From Clostridium sp. AF27-2AA (GTDB lineage Bacteria; Bacillota; Clostridia; Lachnospirales; Lachnospiraceae): a DNA stretch of 64,000 nucleotides. The stretch lies in contig NZ_QUFI01000008.1 in assembly GCF_003478505.1 (NCBI RefSeq), forward strand, positions 1 to 64,000, in the 5' to 3' direction. Under the pieces are notes generated by a model, which made no database searches, had not been told where the DNA came from, and was given only the letters and a program-made list of their open reading frames with translations. Positions 32,674 through 40,532 of this stretch are shown here, one piece after another. The position numbers and the translations under genes were made by a program. How positions within the stretch are numbered: the first letter of the stretch is position 1; the number at the start of each line of letters is the position of its first letter.

Positions 32674-33237
32674 ATGAGCAGATATAATACACAGGTATTA
32701 AGCAATATTCGAATGCTTTGCCGGATGCAGAACATTGACGAAAAGGTTCTGTATGAAAGAGCAAAGCTGATTTTATCCATATATCGAGAGGTGTGCTGGT
32801 CTACTATTGATCGTGCGAATGATGTATGTGATACCCTTATTTGTACTTACGGTGACAGCTTAGATGGAGCATTGATTTATCTGGAGAACTTTGCTCCGGA
32901 TGAAGCGAGAGAACGATTTGAAGAACGTATTCGAAGCTTATTCGAGACAAAGTGGATCATTGAACTGGTAGATATGGCGATGCTGAAAATCAGAGAATAT
33001 CCGGATAAAGGCGCTCTGTACTGTGAGATTATCTCAAAGGCATATCTCAATCGCTTCAAGTACAAAGAATCAGAAATGCTGGAGGTTCTGAATATGGAAC
33101 GCAGCAGCTATTATGACCGAAAGAAAGAAGCGATACTGTTATTTGGTCTGTCACTTTGGGGAACAGCCATTCCTAAATTGAAAGATTTCCTGGAAAGTGC
33201 CAGGGAGGAAGAAGCATTGTGTTATTGTGAGTGCTAA
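32674..33237 (+). CDS. ArpU/RinA-like phage-type transcription regulator
   Basis: Encodes 187 residues, with ATG at 32674 behind AAAGGAG. The C-terminal third contains a likely helix-turn-helix (MLEVLNMERSSYYDRKKEA) like those of ArpU/RinA-type late regulators. The first 120 residues are helical without recognised family. It is driven by the promoter controlled by the ImmR-like sites, so it is the probable activator switched on when the repressor is removed. The assignment is moderate; the match is mainly in the C-terminal helix pattern. Confidence 0.55.
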   Translation: MSRYNTQVLSNIRMLCRMQNIDEKVLYERAKLILSIYREVCWSTIDRANDVCDTLICTYGDSLDGALIYLENFAPDEARERFEERIRSLFETKWIIELVDMAMLKIREYPDKGALYCEIISKAYLNRFKYKESEMLEVLNMERSSYYDRKKEAILLFGLSLWGTAIPKLKDFLESAREEEALCYCEC

Positions 33238-33364
33238 GACAGGATTTTAGTCCGACTAAAATCCGATGAAAATACGACGGTTTCCATACTGAAAGTCCGA
33301 CTTGTCCAGTGTTAGAATGGCTATGCTGGGAGATAGCGGCATAAAATTGAATAGAGAGAGTTAC

Positions 33365-33398
33365 GCCTCGTGCCTGTAATGGGTACGGGGCTTTTTTT
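33365..33398 (+). terminator. T-tailed hairpin after the ArpU-like gene
   Basis: GCCTCGT with GCC pairs with GG and ACGGGGC around a TGTAAT loop, followed by seven Ts. It lies about 130 bases beyond the ArpU-like stop. Confidence 0.8.
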
Positions 33399-33442
33399 AT
33401 ACCAGCCTATCTTCCTTCATTTTAACACAAAGGCATGAACGA

Positions 33443-33477
33443 GAGCTTGGAGTAATGTACTCCGGCTCTTTTTTTAT
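33443..33477 (+). terminator. Second T-tailed hairpin, sharing the core of the 25-bp sites
   Basis: GAGC and GGAGTA pair with TACTCC and GGCTC, followed by seven Ts. The central TGGAGTAATGTACTC is identical to the centre of the 25-bp site at 30582-30606, while the outer arms differ. Confidence 0.7.
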
Positions 33478-33588
33478 GCCTGCAAGGAGGACAGGCAGAT
33501 GGCAAAGGGCATTGAGAACCAGTCACGATCTCCTCCCTCCGTTTTTGATTTTGCAACTTCACAAATTCAAAAACACGGAGGAACGAAA

Positions 33589-33804
33589 ATGTATTACGAC
33601 TTGGTTGAAAGCGGAAAAAGAATTAAAGCATTGAGAAAGAAACATGGGCTTACACAGGAACAGCTTGCGGAGCAGTTGGGCGTTGCCGCAAACACCATTG
33701 CACGAATTGAAACCGGCAACAGAGGCATCTCTATTGATTTGGCAATCGAATTGGTCGTGCGCTTTGATACAACCCTTGATTACATATTTTTAGGTCGTGA
33801 ATAA
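33589..33804 (+). CDS. Small XRE family regulator
   Basis: Encodes 71 residues and consists almost only of a helix-turn-helix (GKRIKALRKKHGLTQEQLAE ... NTIARIETG). The ATG at 33589 follows CGGAGGAACG; an upstream in-frame start at 33499 adds an unlikely 30-residue tail, although it also has a ribosome site (AAGGAGG). It is preceded by two terminator-like hairpins, which could attenuate its transcription. The target is unknown. Confidence 0.7.
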   Translation: MYYDLVESGKRIKALRKKHGLTQEQLAEQLGVAANTIARIETGNRGISIDLAIELVVRFDTTLDYIFLGRE

Positions 33805-34318
33805 CCTCAAAACTATACCTACGAGGCAATAAAAACTTGCATGAGGAACAGGTACAATTTAGATACAGCCAAAGAAAATCGGCTGCTTGATCCTTGAAAA
33901 CTGAATACACAGTCATCGAATACGTTCCTGTTGCCGGTGCGAGAGCATCAGCCACATCAGCGGTACGCCGTGACGTATCGGACAGAGAAACAGAACGACT
34001 TTCTTCTATAAATTAAGCAGTTGTCTCTCTCCCGATGCCAGCGATCAATACTGGCTTGTAAATATTGGGTTGCTCCCAATACGGCCATGAAAGCAACAGG
34101 ATTAAAGATACTTCTCTACGGAGCTGGCGGAGAACCCGGCAGAGGTTAGATTCCTATGGAACTGATTCGCAATCAGTCGTTCGGTGATTCCCTGAGGGCG
34201 TAAGCCCTCTTTCTCAGGGGTGCGTGGCAAATATGGGACACATAGACTTTTGGACTGACTGCCTGATTCATTTCAGGCAGTCAGTTATTACATACCCAAC
34301 GAAAGGAGGTCATGGCAA
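33805..34318. other. 514-base noncoding region with several hairpins, possible structured RNA
   Basis: No credible gene is seen. Hairpins include ATTGGG/CCCAAT near 34,068, ACTGATT/AATCAGT near 34,161-34,177, a CCCTGAG/CTCAGGG stem enclosing GGGC GTAA GCCC near 34,190-34,220, and a perfect 12-bp stem CTGACTGCCTGA/TCAGGCAGTCAG at 34255-34284 followed by TTATTACATA. The density of stems suggests a structured leader RNA or control region for the MazF-to-integrase genes. Confidence 0.5.
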
Positions 34319-34726
34319 ATGATGAAAGAAAATTGGGTATATTGCCGTGGTGATATTTATTGCGCCAATCTGGACCCGGTAGTTGGGTCGGAACAAGGCG
34401 GCATCCGTCCGGTTATCGTCATTCAGAACGATACCGGTAATAAACACGCTCCCACATTGATTGTGGCAACGGTCACCACCAGAATCCATAAGAAAGCGAA
34501 TATGCCGACGCACTTTGTTATTTACGACAATCCTGCATTCAAAGAAGCGTCCGTTGTTCAGCTGGAACAGATTCGCACCATTGATAAGAGCAGGATTGAT
34601 AATTACTTAGGTAAGGTAACGCCCCGTGAAATGGTAGCGATTGAGAAAGCCTTATCCGTCAGCCTGGCAATGGAGCAGCTGAAAAAGCGTTCCACAAAAC
34701 ATAAAGCAAAGAAAACGAAGGAGTGA
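34319..34726 (+). CDS. MazF/PemK-type endoribonuclease toxin
   Basis: Encodes 135 residues. CRGDIYCANLDPVVGSEQGG, then RPVIVIQND and VVQLEQIRTIDKSRI, is the MazF/PemK fold signature with its conserved Arg and Gln. MazF toxins cut single-stranded mRNA at short sequences. No antitoxin gene of the MazE type lies beside it; the upstream 500 bases are noncoding and the downstream gene is an excisionase-like HTH protein. The C-terminal tail is Lys-rich. The ATG at 34319 follows AAAGGAGGTCATGGC. Confidence 0.88.
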   Translation: MMKENWVYCRGDIYCANLDPVVGSEQGGIRPVIVIQNDTGNKHAPTLIVATVTTRIHKKANMPTHFVIYDNPAFKEASVVQLEQIRTIDKSRIDNYLGKVTPREMVAIEKALSVSLAMEQLKKRSTKHKAKKTKE

Positions 34727-34732
34727 ACATAA

Positions 34733-34969
34733 ATGTTTGAAGAAAGAATCGCTGCCATGAATCAGCGCACCGAAGAAGCGATAGCTGCTAACACAGTTCA
34801 GTTTGATAAGAGAACCTATACGGTTGATGAGATTCAGGATATTCTGGGCATCAGCAGAACCAGTGCATACAACCTTGTGAAAAAGAAGGTTTTTCATAGT
34901 GTCCGCATTGGCGGCAGCATCAGAATCTCCAAAAAGAGTTTTGATGAGTGGTTGGATCATCAAATGTAA
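34733..34969 (+). CDS. Excisionase-like HTH protein
   Basis: Encodes 78 residues. The C-terminal half (YTVDEIQDILGISRTSAYNL ... VRIGGSIRISKKSFDEWLD) is the winged MerR-like HTH_17 fold of excisionases. The first 28 residues form a charged helix. It starts six bases after the MazF gene, so it is likely cotranscribed with it. It may act as the Xis of the ICE, steering the integrase towards excision. Confidence 0.75.
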   Translation: MFEERIAAMNQRTEEAIAANTVQFDKRTYTVDEIQDILGISRTSAYNLVKKKVFHSVRIGGSIRISKKSFDEWLDHQM

Positions 34970-35032
34970 GATTTGTCAAGGGTGTCGTACAACCCGGCGA
35001 CAAACTTCAAAACATATTGAGAGTTCGATAAA

Positions 35033-35075
35033 ATGTAGCCATGACAAGAAACACATGGCTACATTTTTTACATAG
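35033..35075 (+). promoter_or_regulatory. Hairpin with TTTTTACATAG overlapping the ribosome site
   Basis: A perfect 11-bp stem, ATGTAGCCATG and CATGGCTACAT, is followed by TTTTTACATAG and then AGGAGG, the ribosome site of the next gene. It is one of several hairpin-plus-TTACATAG units in the ICE. Confidence 0.65.
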
Positions 35076-35086
35076 GAGGTTGTACG

Positions 35087-35710
35087 ATGGCGGAAATGAG
35101 AAAACGCACGAGTATGTCTGTTCCGGAAATGGGCAGGATGCTTGGTCTTGGAAAAACGGAGTCATACTGGCTCATTAAGAAGAATTACTTCAAAACCATT
35201 CTTGTCGGCAACACCATGAGGGTGATGATCGACAGCTTTGAAGAATGGTATGCCAATCAGTTCAAATACCAGAAGGTCGATGGAACCCCTCCCGGTGAGG
35301 AACTGAAGAAAACTACATATTCAATGGAGGAGCTTGGACAGCGCCTTGGGCTGAAAGAAGCGACTGCTTACGAACTGGTTGCCAAAGGGCATTTTGATGT
35401 GGTCGATGTCCTGGGCAAGCGCAGAGTGACCAAGGAGAGCTTTGAAAGATGGTATGCTTCTCAAACCGATTACCGCACGGTAGAGGATCAGGAACTTGAT
35501 GCAGATATTATGGCATCCACCTACGGTCTGCCAGAGATTGCAAGAATGCTTGACACCAATCGCCAGAATATCTACAGCATTGCCGCCAAGGGAAGCTTCG
35601 AGCTGATTCGAGTGGGCAGGCATAACCGAGCTACAAAAGAGAGCTTTATGAAGTGGTATCAGAATCAGACCCGCTACCAGTTAGCGGAAGATAGACAGGA
35701 AAGGAGATGA
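35087..35710 (+). CDS. Protein with three tandem excisionase-like HTH domains
   Basis: Encodes 207 residues. Three similar units of about 60-65 residues follow one another: MSVPEMGRMLGLGKTESYWL ... SFEEWYANQ, YSMEELGQRLGLKEATAYEL ... SFERWYASQ, and YGLPEIARMLDTNRQNIYSI ... SFMKWYQNQ. Each is an HTH_17-like excisionase fold ending in a conserved S-F-x-x-W-Y. Such a triple unit could bind a set of repeated arm sites near the element end. The integrase gene begins four bases after its stop. ATG at 35087 follows AGGAGGTTGTACG. Confidence 0.75.
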   Translation: MAEMRKRTSMSVPEMGRMLGLGKTESYWLIKKNYFKTILVGNTMRVMIDSFEEWYANQFKYQKVDGTPPGEELKKTTYSMEELGQRLGLKEATAYELVAKGHFDVVDVLGKRRVTKESFERWYASQTDYRTVEDQELDADIMASTYGLPEIARMLDTNRQNIYSIAAKGSFELIRVGRHNRATKESFMKWYQNQTRYQLAEDRQERR

Positions 35711-35714
35711 TTAC

Positions 35715-37088
35715 ATGGCATCTATCGTTAAGAGAAAAAAGAAGTATTCTGTGGTTTATACATACACCGATGAGAACGGCAACAAGCGTCAGAAGTGGGA
35801 AACCTTTGAAACGAATGCTGAAGCAAAGAAAAGGAAGTTGCAGGTTGAATATGAGCAGGAGTCCGGAACCTTTATTCCCCCTTCTGCTAAAACCGTCAAC
35901 GATCTTTTGGATGAGTATATGTCAATCTATGGTGTGAACACCTGGGCGATGTCTACCTATGAAAGCAGAAAGAGCCTGATTGCAAACTATATTCGTCCCC
36001 TCATCGGTGATATGAAGCTGGAGGATGTCACGCCGAGAATCATGGACAAGTATTACCGAGATTTGCTTTCTGTCAAAGCGGTTTCTTCTAAGTATGTAAA
36101 AGCCCGTACAGAATATCTGACTCCGCATACTGTCCGAGAGGTTCACAAGACATTGCGAAATGCTTTCAATCAGGCGGTCAAGTGGGAATTGATGACCAGA
36201 AACCCTGTGGAGCACGCTACACTGCCGAAGGAAGAACACAAGACCAGGGACATCTGGACAGCAGAAGTGCTCCAGAAGGCTCTGGAAGCCTGTGACGATG
36301 ATATTCTTCGTCTGGCCATTAACCTTGCCTTCTCCTGTTCCTTGCGAATGGGCGAGCTTCTGGGGCTTACTTGGGACTGTATTGACATTTCCCCCACCAG
36401 TATTGAACTTGGTCAGGCAAGCATCTTCGTTGAAAAGGAGTTGCAGAGAGTAAATCGTGAAGCGATGGCAGATCTGGACGGTAAGGACATCATGTTCAAG
36501 TTCCCGCCGACCTTCGCCAGTACGCATACCGCATTGGTTCTCAAAACTCCTAAGACCAAAACAAGTGTCCGCAAGGTGTTCTTACCGAAAACCGTAGCGG
36601 AAATGTTGGTACAGCGAAAGGCTGACATCGAAGAACTGAAAGACCTTTTCGGTGACGAGTTCGTAGACTTCAATCTGGTTTTCTGTTCTTCCAATGGCAA
36701 GCCGATTGAGGGGCAGGTTATCAACCGTGCTTTCAATAAGCTGATTGAGGAGAAGGGACTGCCGAAAGTGGTTTTCCATAGTCTCCGACATTCCAGTATC
36801 ACTTACAAGCTGAAGCTGAACGGCGGCGATATGAAATCCGTTCAAGGCGATTCCGGTCATGCACAGGTCAAGATGGTAGCGGATGTTTACTCTCATATCA
36901 TCGACGATGACCGCAGACTGAACGCTGAAAGAATGGAAGCTGCGTTCTACTCAGGCAGACAGGCAACGCCTGAGCCGGTTCAACCAGCCGCAACGGAAAG
37001 CTCCGCTGATGATAAAGAACTTCTTCTGAAGCTTCTGCAAAATCCGGAAATGGCAGCACTCCTGAAGTCGCTGGCAAAAACATTATAG
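35715..37088 (+). CDS. int: ICE tyrosine integrase
   Basis: Encodes 457 residues. An N-terminal arm-binding domain is followed by a core-binding domain (about 60-165) and a catalytic domain with Arg211 (CSLRMGEL), His355 and Arg358 (HSLRHSS), His382 (GHAQ) and Tyr392 (DVYSHI). The gene lies about 780 bases from the tRNA-Arg remnant that marks the element end, the normal arrangement for tRNA-targeting integrases. It is coupled to the triple-HTH gene. The C-terminal 60 residues are variable and hydrophilic. Confidence 0.93.
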   Translation: MASIVKRKKKYSVVYTYTDENGNKRQKWETFETNAEAKKRKLQVEYEQESGTFIPPSAKTVNDLLDEYMSIYGVNTWAMSTYESRKSLIANYIRPLIGDMKLEDVTPRIMDKYYRDLLSVKAVSSKYVKARTEYLTPHTVREVHKTLRNAFNQAVKWELMTRNPVEHATLPKEEHKTRDIWTAEVLQKALEACDDDILRLAINLAFSCSLRMGELLGLTWDCIDISPTSIELGQASIFVEKELQRVNREAMADLDGKDIMFKFPPTFASTHTALVLKTPKTKTSVRKVFLPKTVAEMLVQRKADIEELKDLFGDEFVDFNLVFCSSNGKPIEGQVINRAFNKLIEEKGLPKVVFHSLRHSSITYKLKLNGGDMKSVQGDSGHAQVKMVADVYSHIIDDDRRLNAERMEAAFYSGRQATPEPVQPAATESSADDKELLLKLLQNPEMAALLKSLAKTL

Positions 37089-37095
37089 TAACTGC

Positions 37096-37153
37096 AAGGG
37101 CAGATCCTTTTACATAGCTACAATAGCTGTAAAAGGGTCTGCCCTTATTTTTT
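37096..37153 (+). terminator. Terminator of the integrase gene
   Basis: A long stem has AAGGGCAGA with CCTTTTACA on the left and TGTAAAAGG with TCTGCCCTT on the right, ending in seven Ts. The left arm itself contains TTTTACATAG, another copy of the element-wide motif. Confidence 0.9.
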
Positions 37154-37173
37154 TGTTATGGAGGTCAACGAGT

Positions 37174-37479
37174 ATGGATAGAATCTTTATGGACGAGTAT
37201 TACGAGCATCTGAGAGCTGACAATATCGAGGCATTTTCCAAGGAAAGGAACGACGAATATGTTGGCAGAGCTGAGGAATACAAAGCAGCAAAGTCGGCAT
37301 TGCTTGAAGGATTGGGACTTGAGCATTTGTTTGACCATAGCCATGAACTGACTCCGAAAGAGAAAGAAATATGGATGCTGTTCGATAGGGTTGATGTAGC
37401 AGAGCTTCTGGCAAGGGATGCTTTTGCCAAGGGTGCTTATATGCTCGGCGCTGAGGATAGAGAGATTATGCTGAAATAA
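37174..37479 (+). CDS. Small hypothetical ICE protein at the element end
   Basis: Encodes 101 residues, with ATG at 37174 behind GGAGG. It is acidic and helical (FMDEYYEHLRADNIEAF ... ELTPKEKEIWMLFDRVD). Similar small proteins resembling the DUF6809 type are found next to integrases in Clostridia elements, but the family call is tentative. No catalytic motif is seen. It is closed by a UUCG-loop hairpin six bases after the stop. Confidence 0.55.
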   Translation: MDRIFMDEYYEHLRADNIEAFSKERNDEYVGRAEEYKAAKSALLEGLGLEHLFDHSHELTPKEKEIWMLFDRVDVAELLARDAFAKGAYMLGAEDREIMLK

Positions 37480-37484
37480 AAAAA

Positions 37485-37514
37485 GACCTGCTTCGGCGGG
37501 TCTAAATTACATAG
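37485..37514 (+). terminator. UUCG-loop hairpin with TTACATAG
   Basis: GACCTGC, loop TTCG, GCGGGTC, then TAAATTACATAG. It ends the small gene at 37174 and is another copy of the hairpin-plus-TTACATAG unit. Confidence 0.75.
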
Positions 37515-37870
37515 AATCATTGAGTCTGAAAAAACCTTTGAAATTCTTAATAATGCTGGTTGAAAAATCTATTTTGAAATGATATATTAAACAGACTAAG
37601 ATGGTGTCTAAAGACATCAGCGCCTCCGCACGAGAATGAATAGGATTTCCTATCATTTCGTATCACGAGAAGTTACATAGAGGAATTTGCTTGCACTTGC
37701 AACGTCCACCGAAAATCGAAAGCCTTGCTAATTTCGAGCCAATTGGACGGTGTAAAATCCCTATGAAAATGCTTATGAAGCGTAATACTAGATAGGATTT
37801 GAAACTGTGAAAAGCCTTGTATTTCCAAGGATTTTCTTGCACTGTGTTGCACTTGGTTTCATCGTATCGG
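37515..37870. other. Right terminal region of the ICE with candidate integrase arm sites
   Basis: No credible gene. TTGCACTTG occurs at 37691-37699 and 37847-37855, with TTGCACTGTG at 37837-37846. A hairpin ATAGGA/TCCTAT lies near 37,638-37,652. Short direct repeats close to a crossover site are typical arm-type binding sites of tyrosine integrases. Confidence 0.4.
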
Positions 37871-37916
37871 GTCTACTCCTAAGCGCTAATTGTGGGTTCG
37901 ATTCCCGCTGGGAACA
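37871..37916 (+). other. 3' half of tRNA-Arg(CCT), ICE attachment junction
   Basis: The anticodon loop CTCCTAA (37876-37882), 3' stem GCGCT, T-arm GTGGG/CCCGC around TTCGATT (37892-37908) and acceptor strand TGGGAAC with discriminator A are all present. The bases upstream (GTCTA) do not pair with GCGCT, so the 5' half is missing here. This is what insertion at the anticodon loop of a tRNA-Arg gene leaves on the far side. The intact tRNA should lie at the other end of the element, outside the window. Confidence 0.75.
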
Positions 37917-37927
37917 GTTATTTTTAG

Positions 37928-37966
37928 CAGCAATGATGAAGAAAGTCATTGCTGCTTTTTTCGTTT
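37928..37966 (+). terminator. Native terminator of the interrupted tRNA-Arg gene
   Basis: AGCAGCAATGA and TCATTGCTGCT form an 11-bp stem followed by TTTTTT, eleven bases beyond the tRNA 3' end. Confidence 0.85.
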
Positions 37967-38013
37967 TCAGTCATAATAGAAACAGATGGGGTATACAGAA
38001 GGAGGAGGGTCAG

Positions 38014-38934
38014 ATGGCTGGGATTGTGTTAGAAAAAATTATAGAGATGGCGGTGATTCTGCTTTGCGGTGTGCTGGCATATAAGACAGGACTGATAGAT
38101 AAAGCTTCAACAAAAAGTTTTTCGAATGTCCTTTTAATGCTGGTGTCACCGCTTTTGGTTTTTCAATCGTATCAGATGGACTTTGAACCCAGGCTGTTTT
38201 ACGGGTTGCTGCAGACCCTGTTTGTCTCGTTTGTGACATTTCTGGTCTGTATCATCCTGGCTGAGATTTTCATGAAGGGGGATCCGGCACGGCAGCAGAT
38301 CGAAAAAATGACTGCGATTTATTCTAATTGCGGATTTATTGGGATTCCACTGATCAATGGAATTCTGGGGGCTGAGGGCGTTTTTTATATGACGGCTTAC
38401 GTTACGGTTTTCAATGTCCTGTTCTGGACCCATGGCGTCTGGCTGATGGGAGACCGGGGAAGACTGCGGGATGTCTGGAAGAATCTTTTTACGCCAACGA
38501 TTGTGGCGGTGGTGTTTGGCCTGATCTTTTTTATTTTCCAGATCCGGCTCCCAACGCCGCTCTCTGAGCCGGTCCGAATGATCGGAAGCATGAATACGCC
38601 GCTGGCTATGATCATTGCCGGGGCAAATCTGGCGCAGGGAGATGTGCGGAAAAGTCTGAAAAATATCCGTTTGTACTGGATCAGTTTTTTGAAACTGGTG
38701 TTATCTCCGCTTATCGGTCTTGGGATTCTGTTTTTTATGAGGGTTGATTTTACGGTGGCATTTACCGTGTTTATCGCAATGGCATGTCCGGCCGGTGCCA
38801 TGACCATCATGTTTGCGGAGCGGTATGGAAAGGACGTATTCTATGCCACAGAAGGCTTTATGATCACTACAGTGCTGTCTGCGGCCACAATTCCGCTGCT
38901 GACTCCACTGGCACTCTTGATCTTAAAAGCATAA
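38014..38934 (+). CDS. AEC family auxin-efflux-like membrane transporter
   Basis: Encodes 306 residues with about ten hydrophobic helices. NCGFIGIPLINGILG and the C-terminal ACPAGAMTIMFAERYGKD segment are typical of the auxin efflux carrier (AEC) family, which exports organic acids or similar anions. The ATG at 38014 follows AAGGAGGAGGGTCAG; the longer frame runs back through the tRNA remnant and terminator and is rejected. It is the first chromosomal gene beyond the ICE and is closed by a bidirectional terminator. Confidence 0.85.
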   Translation: MAGIVLEKIIEMAVILLCGVLAYKTGLIDKASTKSFSNVLLMLVSPLLVFQSYQMDFEPRLFYGLLQTLFVSFVTFLVCIILAEIFMKGDPARQQIEKMTAIYSNCGFIGIPLINGILGAEGVFYMTAYVTVFNVLFWTHGVWLMGDRGRLRDVWKNLFTPTIVAVVFGLIFFIFQIRLPTPLSEPVRMIGSMNTPLAMIIAGANLAQGDVRKSLKNIRLYWISFLKLVLSPLIGLGILFFMRVDFTVAFTVFIAMACPAGAMTIMFAERYGKDVFYATEGFMITTVLSAATIPLLTPLALLILKA

Positions 38935-38945
38935 GGTGGATTTGG

Positions 38946-38986
38946 AAAAATGGCGGGTCAGCAGCAAACTGACTCGCCATTTTTTG
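38946..38986. terminator. Bidirectional terminator between AEC and MATE genes
   Basis: AAAAATGGCG with GTCAG pairs with CTGAC and CGCCATTTTT. It lies between two convergent genes and overlaps neither coding region. Confidence 0.85.
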
Positions 38987-38991
38987 ATAAT

Positions 38992-40353
38992 TTATCTGGT
39001 TGTTTCCCCAAACAGCACCTTCAGTTTTTTCATGCAGTGGAAAAATGCCGGGATCAGAAATGCATCCGCAAAGATCCACGCGAGGGGGCTGGCAAAGCAG
39101 GCCGGAAGAAATCCGAACACCGGAACCAGGCAGAATCCAACCAGGGATCTTGCTGCCATTTCGCAGACTCCGGCGAGGATCGCAAAGGTAGAAAAGCCCA
39201 TTCCCTGGATGGTGAAACGGACAACGTTGACAAAGGTTAATGGAATGTAGAACATGCTGTTTCCAATCAGGAATGTGGCTACACGGCCAATGATCTCTGT
39301 CTGATCTGCGTCCATAAAGAGAAGGGCAATGTATCTGCCGCCAAAGAGCAGGACCATGAAGGCAATCAGGGAATAAATGATTCCAATCAGGCTTGCTGCC
39401 TTCAGGCCCTCTTTTACGCGGTTCAATTTCTTTGCACCAACGTTTTGACCAGCGTAGGTTGCCATGGTGCCGCCCAGCGCGTCAAACGGACAGCAGAAGA
39501 ACATGCTGACTTTGCTCCCGGTTGAGACTGCAGCTACGGCCATGGAACCCAGAGAGTTTACCGCTGTCTGGAGCACAACACTTCCGATAGCGGTGATGGA
39601 ATACTGAAGCCCCATCGGGATTCCCATGCCGCAGAGGGCACAAAGCATTCTGCCATCTGGCTGCCATTCCCCCTGTTTCATATGAAGAATCGGATAATGA
39701 CGGATCATATAGATCAGGCAGAGCACGGCGGAGATTCCCTGAGAGATGACGGTGGCCAGTGCCGGTCCGCGGACTCCCATACCCAGCACAAGGATCGTGA
39801 AGAAATCCAGGGCAATGTTCATAAGGGAGGAAAGCAGCAGAAAGTAGACCGGAGTTTTGCTGTCGCCCAGGCTTCGGATAATGCCTGCAAGCATATTGTA
39901 AAGGTATGTGACAGGAATCCCCAGGAAAATCACAAAAATGTAATCATAAGCGCCATGAATGATGTCTTCCGGTGTGTTCATACACTGCAAGATGCGCATA
40001 CACAGGAAGCCAACAATGGTGGTCATGACTGCCGCAAACACTGCGGACAGCCATCCGGCGTTCGCTACAAACTTGCGCATGCCGTCATAATCTCCGGCAC
40101 CGAATTTCTGGGCGACCGGAATTGCAAATCCGCTGCAGGCACCGGTGCAGAAGCCGATGATCATAAAGTTGATGGATCCCGTGGAGCCGACTGCCGCCAG
40201 TGCGGACACGCCCAGGCATTTGCCGACAATGATGGTATCCACCATGTTGTAAAACTGCTGAAAGAGGAATCCAAAAAGCATTGGAATCGCAAAACTTAAG
40301 ATCAGTTTCATGGGAGATCCGACGGTCAGATCTTTTACTTCGTTTTTTTGCAT
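38992..40353 (-). CDS. MATE family multidrug efflux transporter
   Basis: Encodes 453 residues with twelve hydrophobic helices in two related halves. It begins DLTVGSPMKLILSFAIPMLF and contains FYNMVDTIIVGKCLG, the usual MATE opening motifs, with GIIRSLGDSKTPVYF and TYAGQNVGAKK later. Such proteins exchange cationic drugs for sodium or protons. ATG at 40353 follows AAGGAGACTCTC. It is a single-gene unit. Confidence 0.9.
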   Translation of the reverse strand: MQKNEVKDLTVGSPMKLILSFAIPMLFGFLFQQFYNMVDTIIVGKCLGVSALAAVGSTGSINFMIIGFCTGACSGFAIPVAQKFGAGDYDGMRKFVANAGWLSAVFAAVMTTIVGFLCMRILQCMNTPEDIIHGAYDYIFVIFLGIPVTYLYNMLAGIIRSLGDSKTPVYFLLLSSLMNIALDFFTILVLGMGVRGPALATVISQGISAVLCLIYMIRHYPILHMKQGEWQPDGRMLCALCGMGIPMGLQYSITAIGSVVLQTAVNSLGSMAVAAVSTGSKVSMFFCCPFDALGGTMATYAGQNVGAKKLNRVKEGLKAASLIGIIYSLIAFMVLLFGGRYIALLFMDADQTEIIGRVATFLIGNSMFYIPLTFVNVVRFTIQGMGFSTFAILAGVCEMAARSLVGFCLVPVFGFLPACFASPLAWIFADAFLIPAFFHCMKKLKVLFGETTR

Positions 40354-40532
40354 GAGAGTCTCCTTGTATGTATCGTTTTGAAATCATAATGTAGTCAATG
40401 ATGAAACCTGATGTATTATAAAACAGGCGGACGGAAATGTACATATGATAAAATACCGAAAATGAGATTGCATTTGTGGGAAGGGAACAGCTATAATAAC
40501 TACATCATGATGAGAAAAGAAAGTGTGACATT

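Noticed and set aside
34140..34215. A tRNA-like fold around ACTGA/TCAGT with a seven-base loop
   Set aside because: No matching T-arm or acceptor stem; treated as part of the hairpin-rich noncoding region.
37807..38013. N-terminal extension of the AEC transporter
   Set aside because: It runs through the tRNA-Arg remnant and its terminator; ATG at 38014 has a strong ribosome site.
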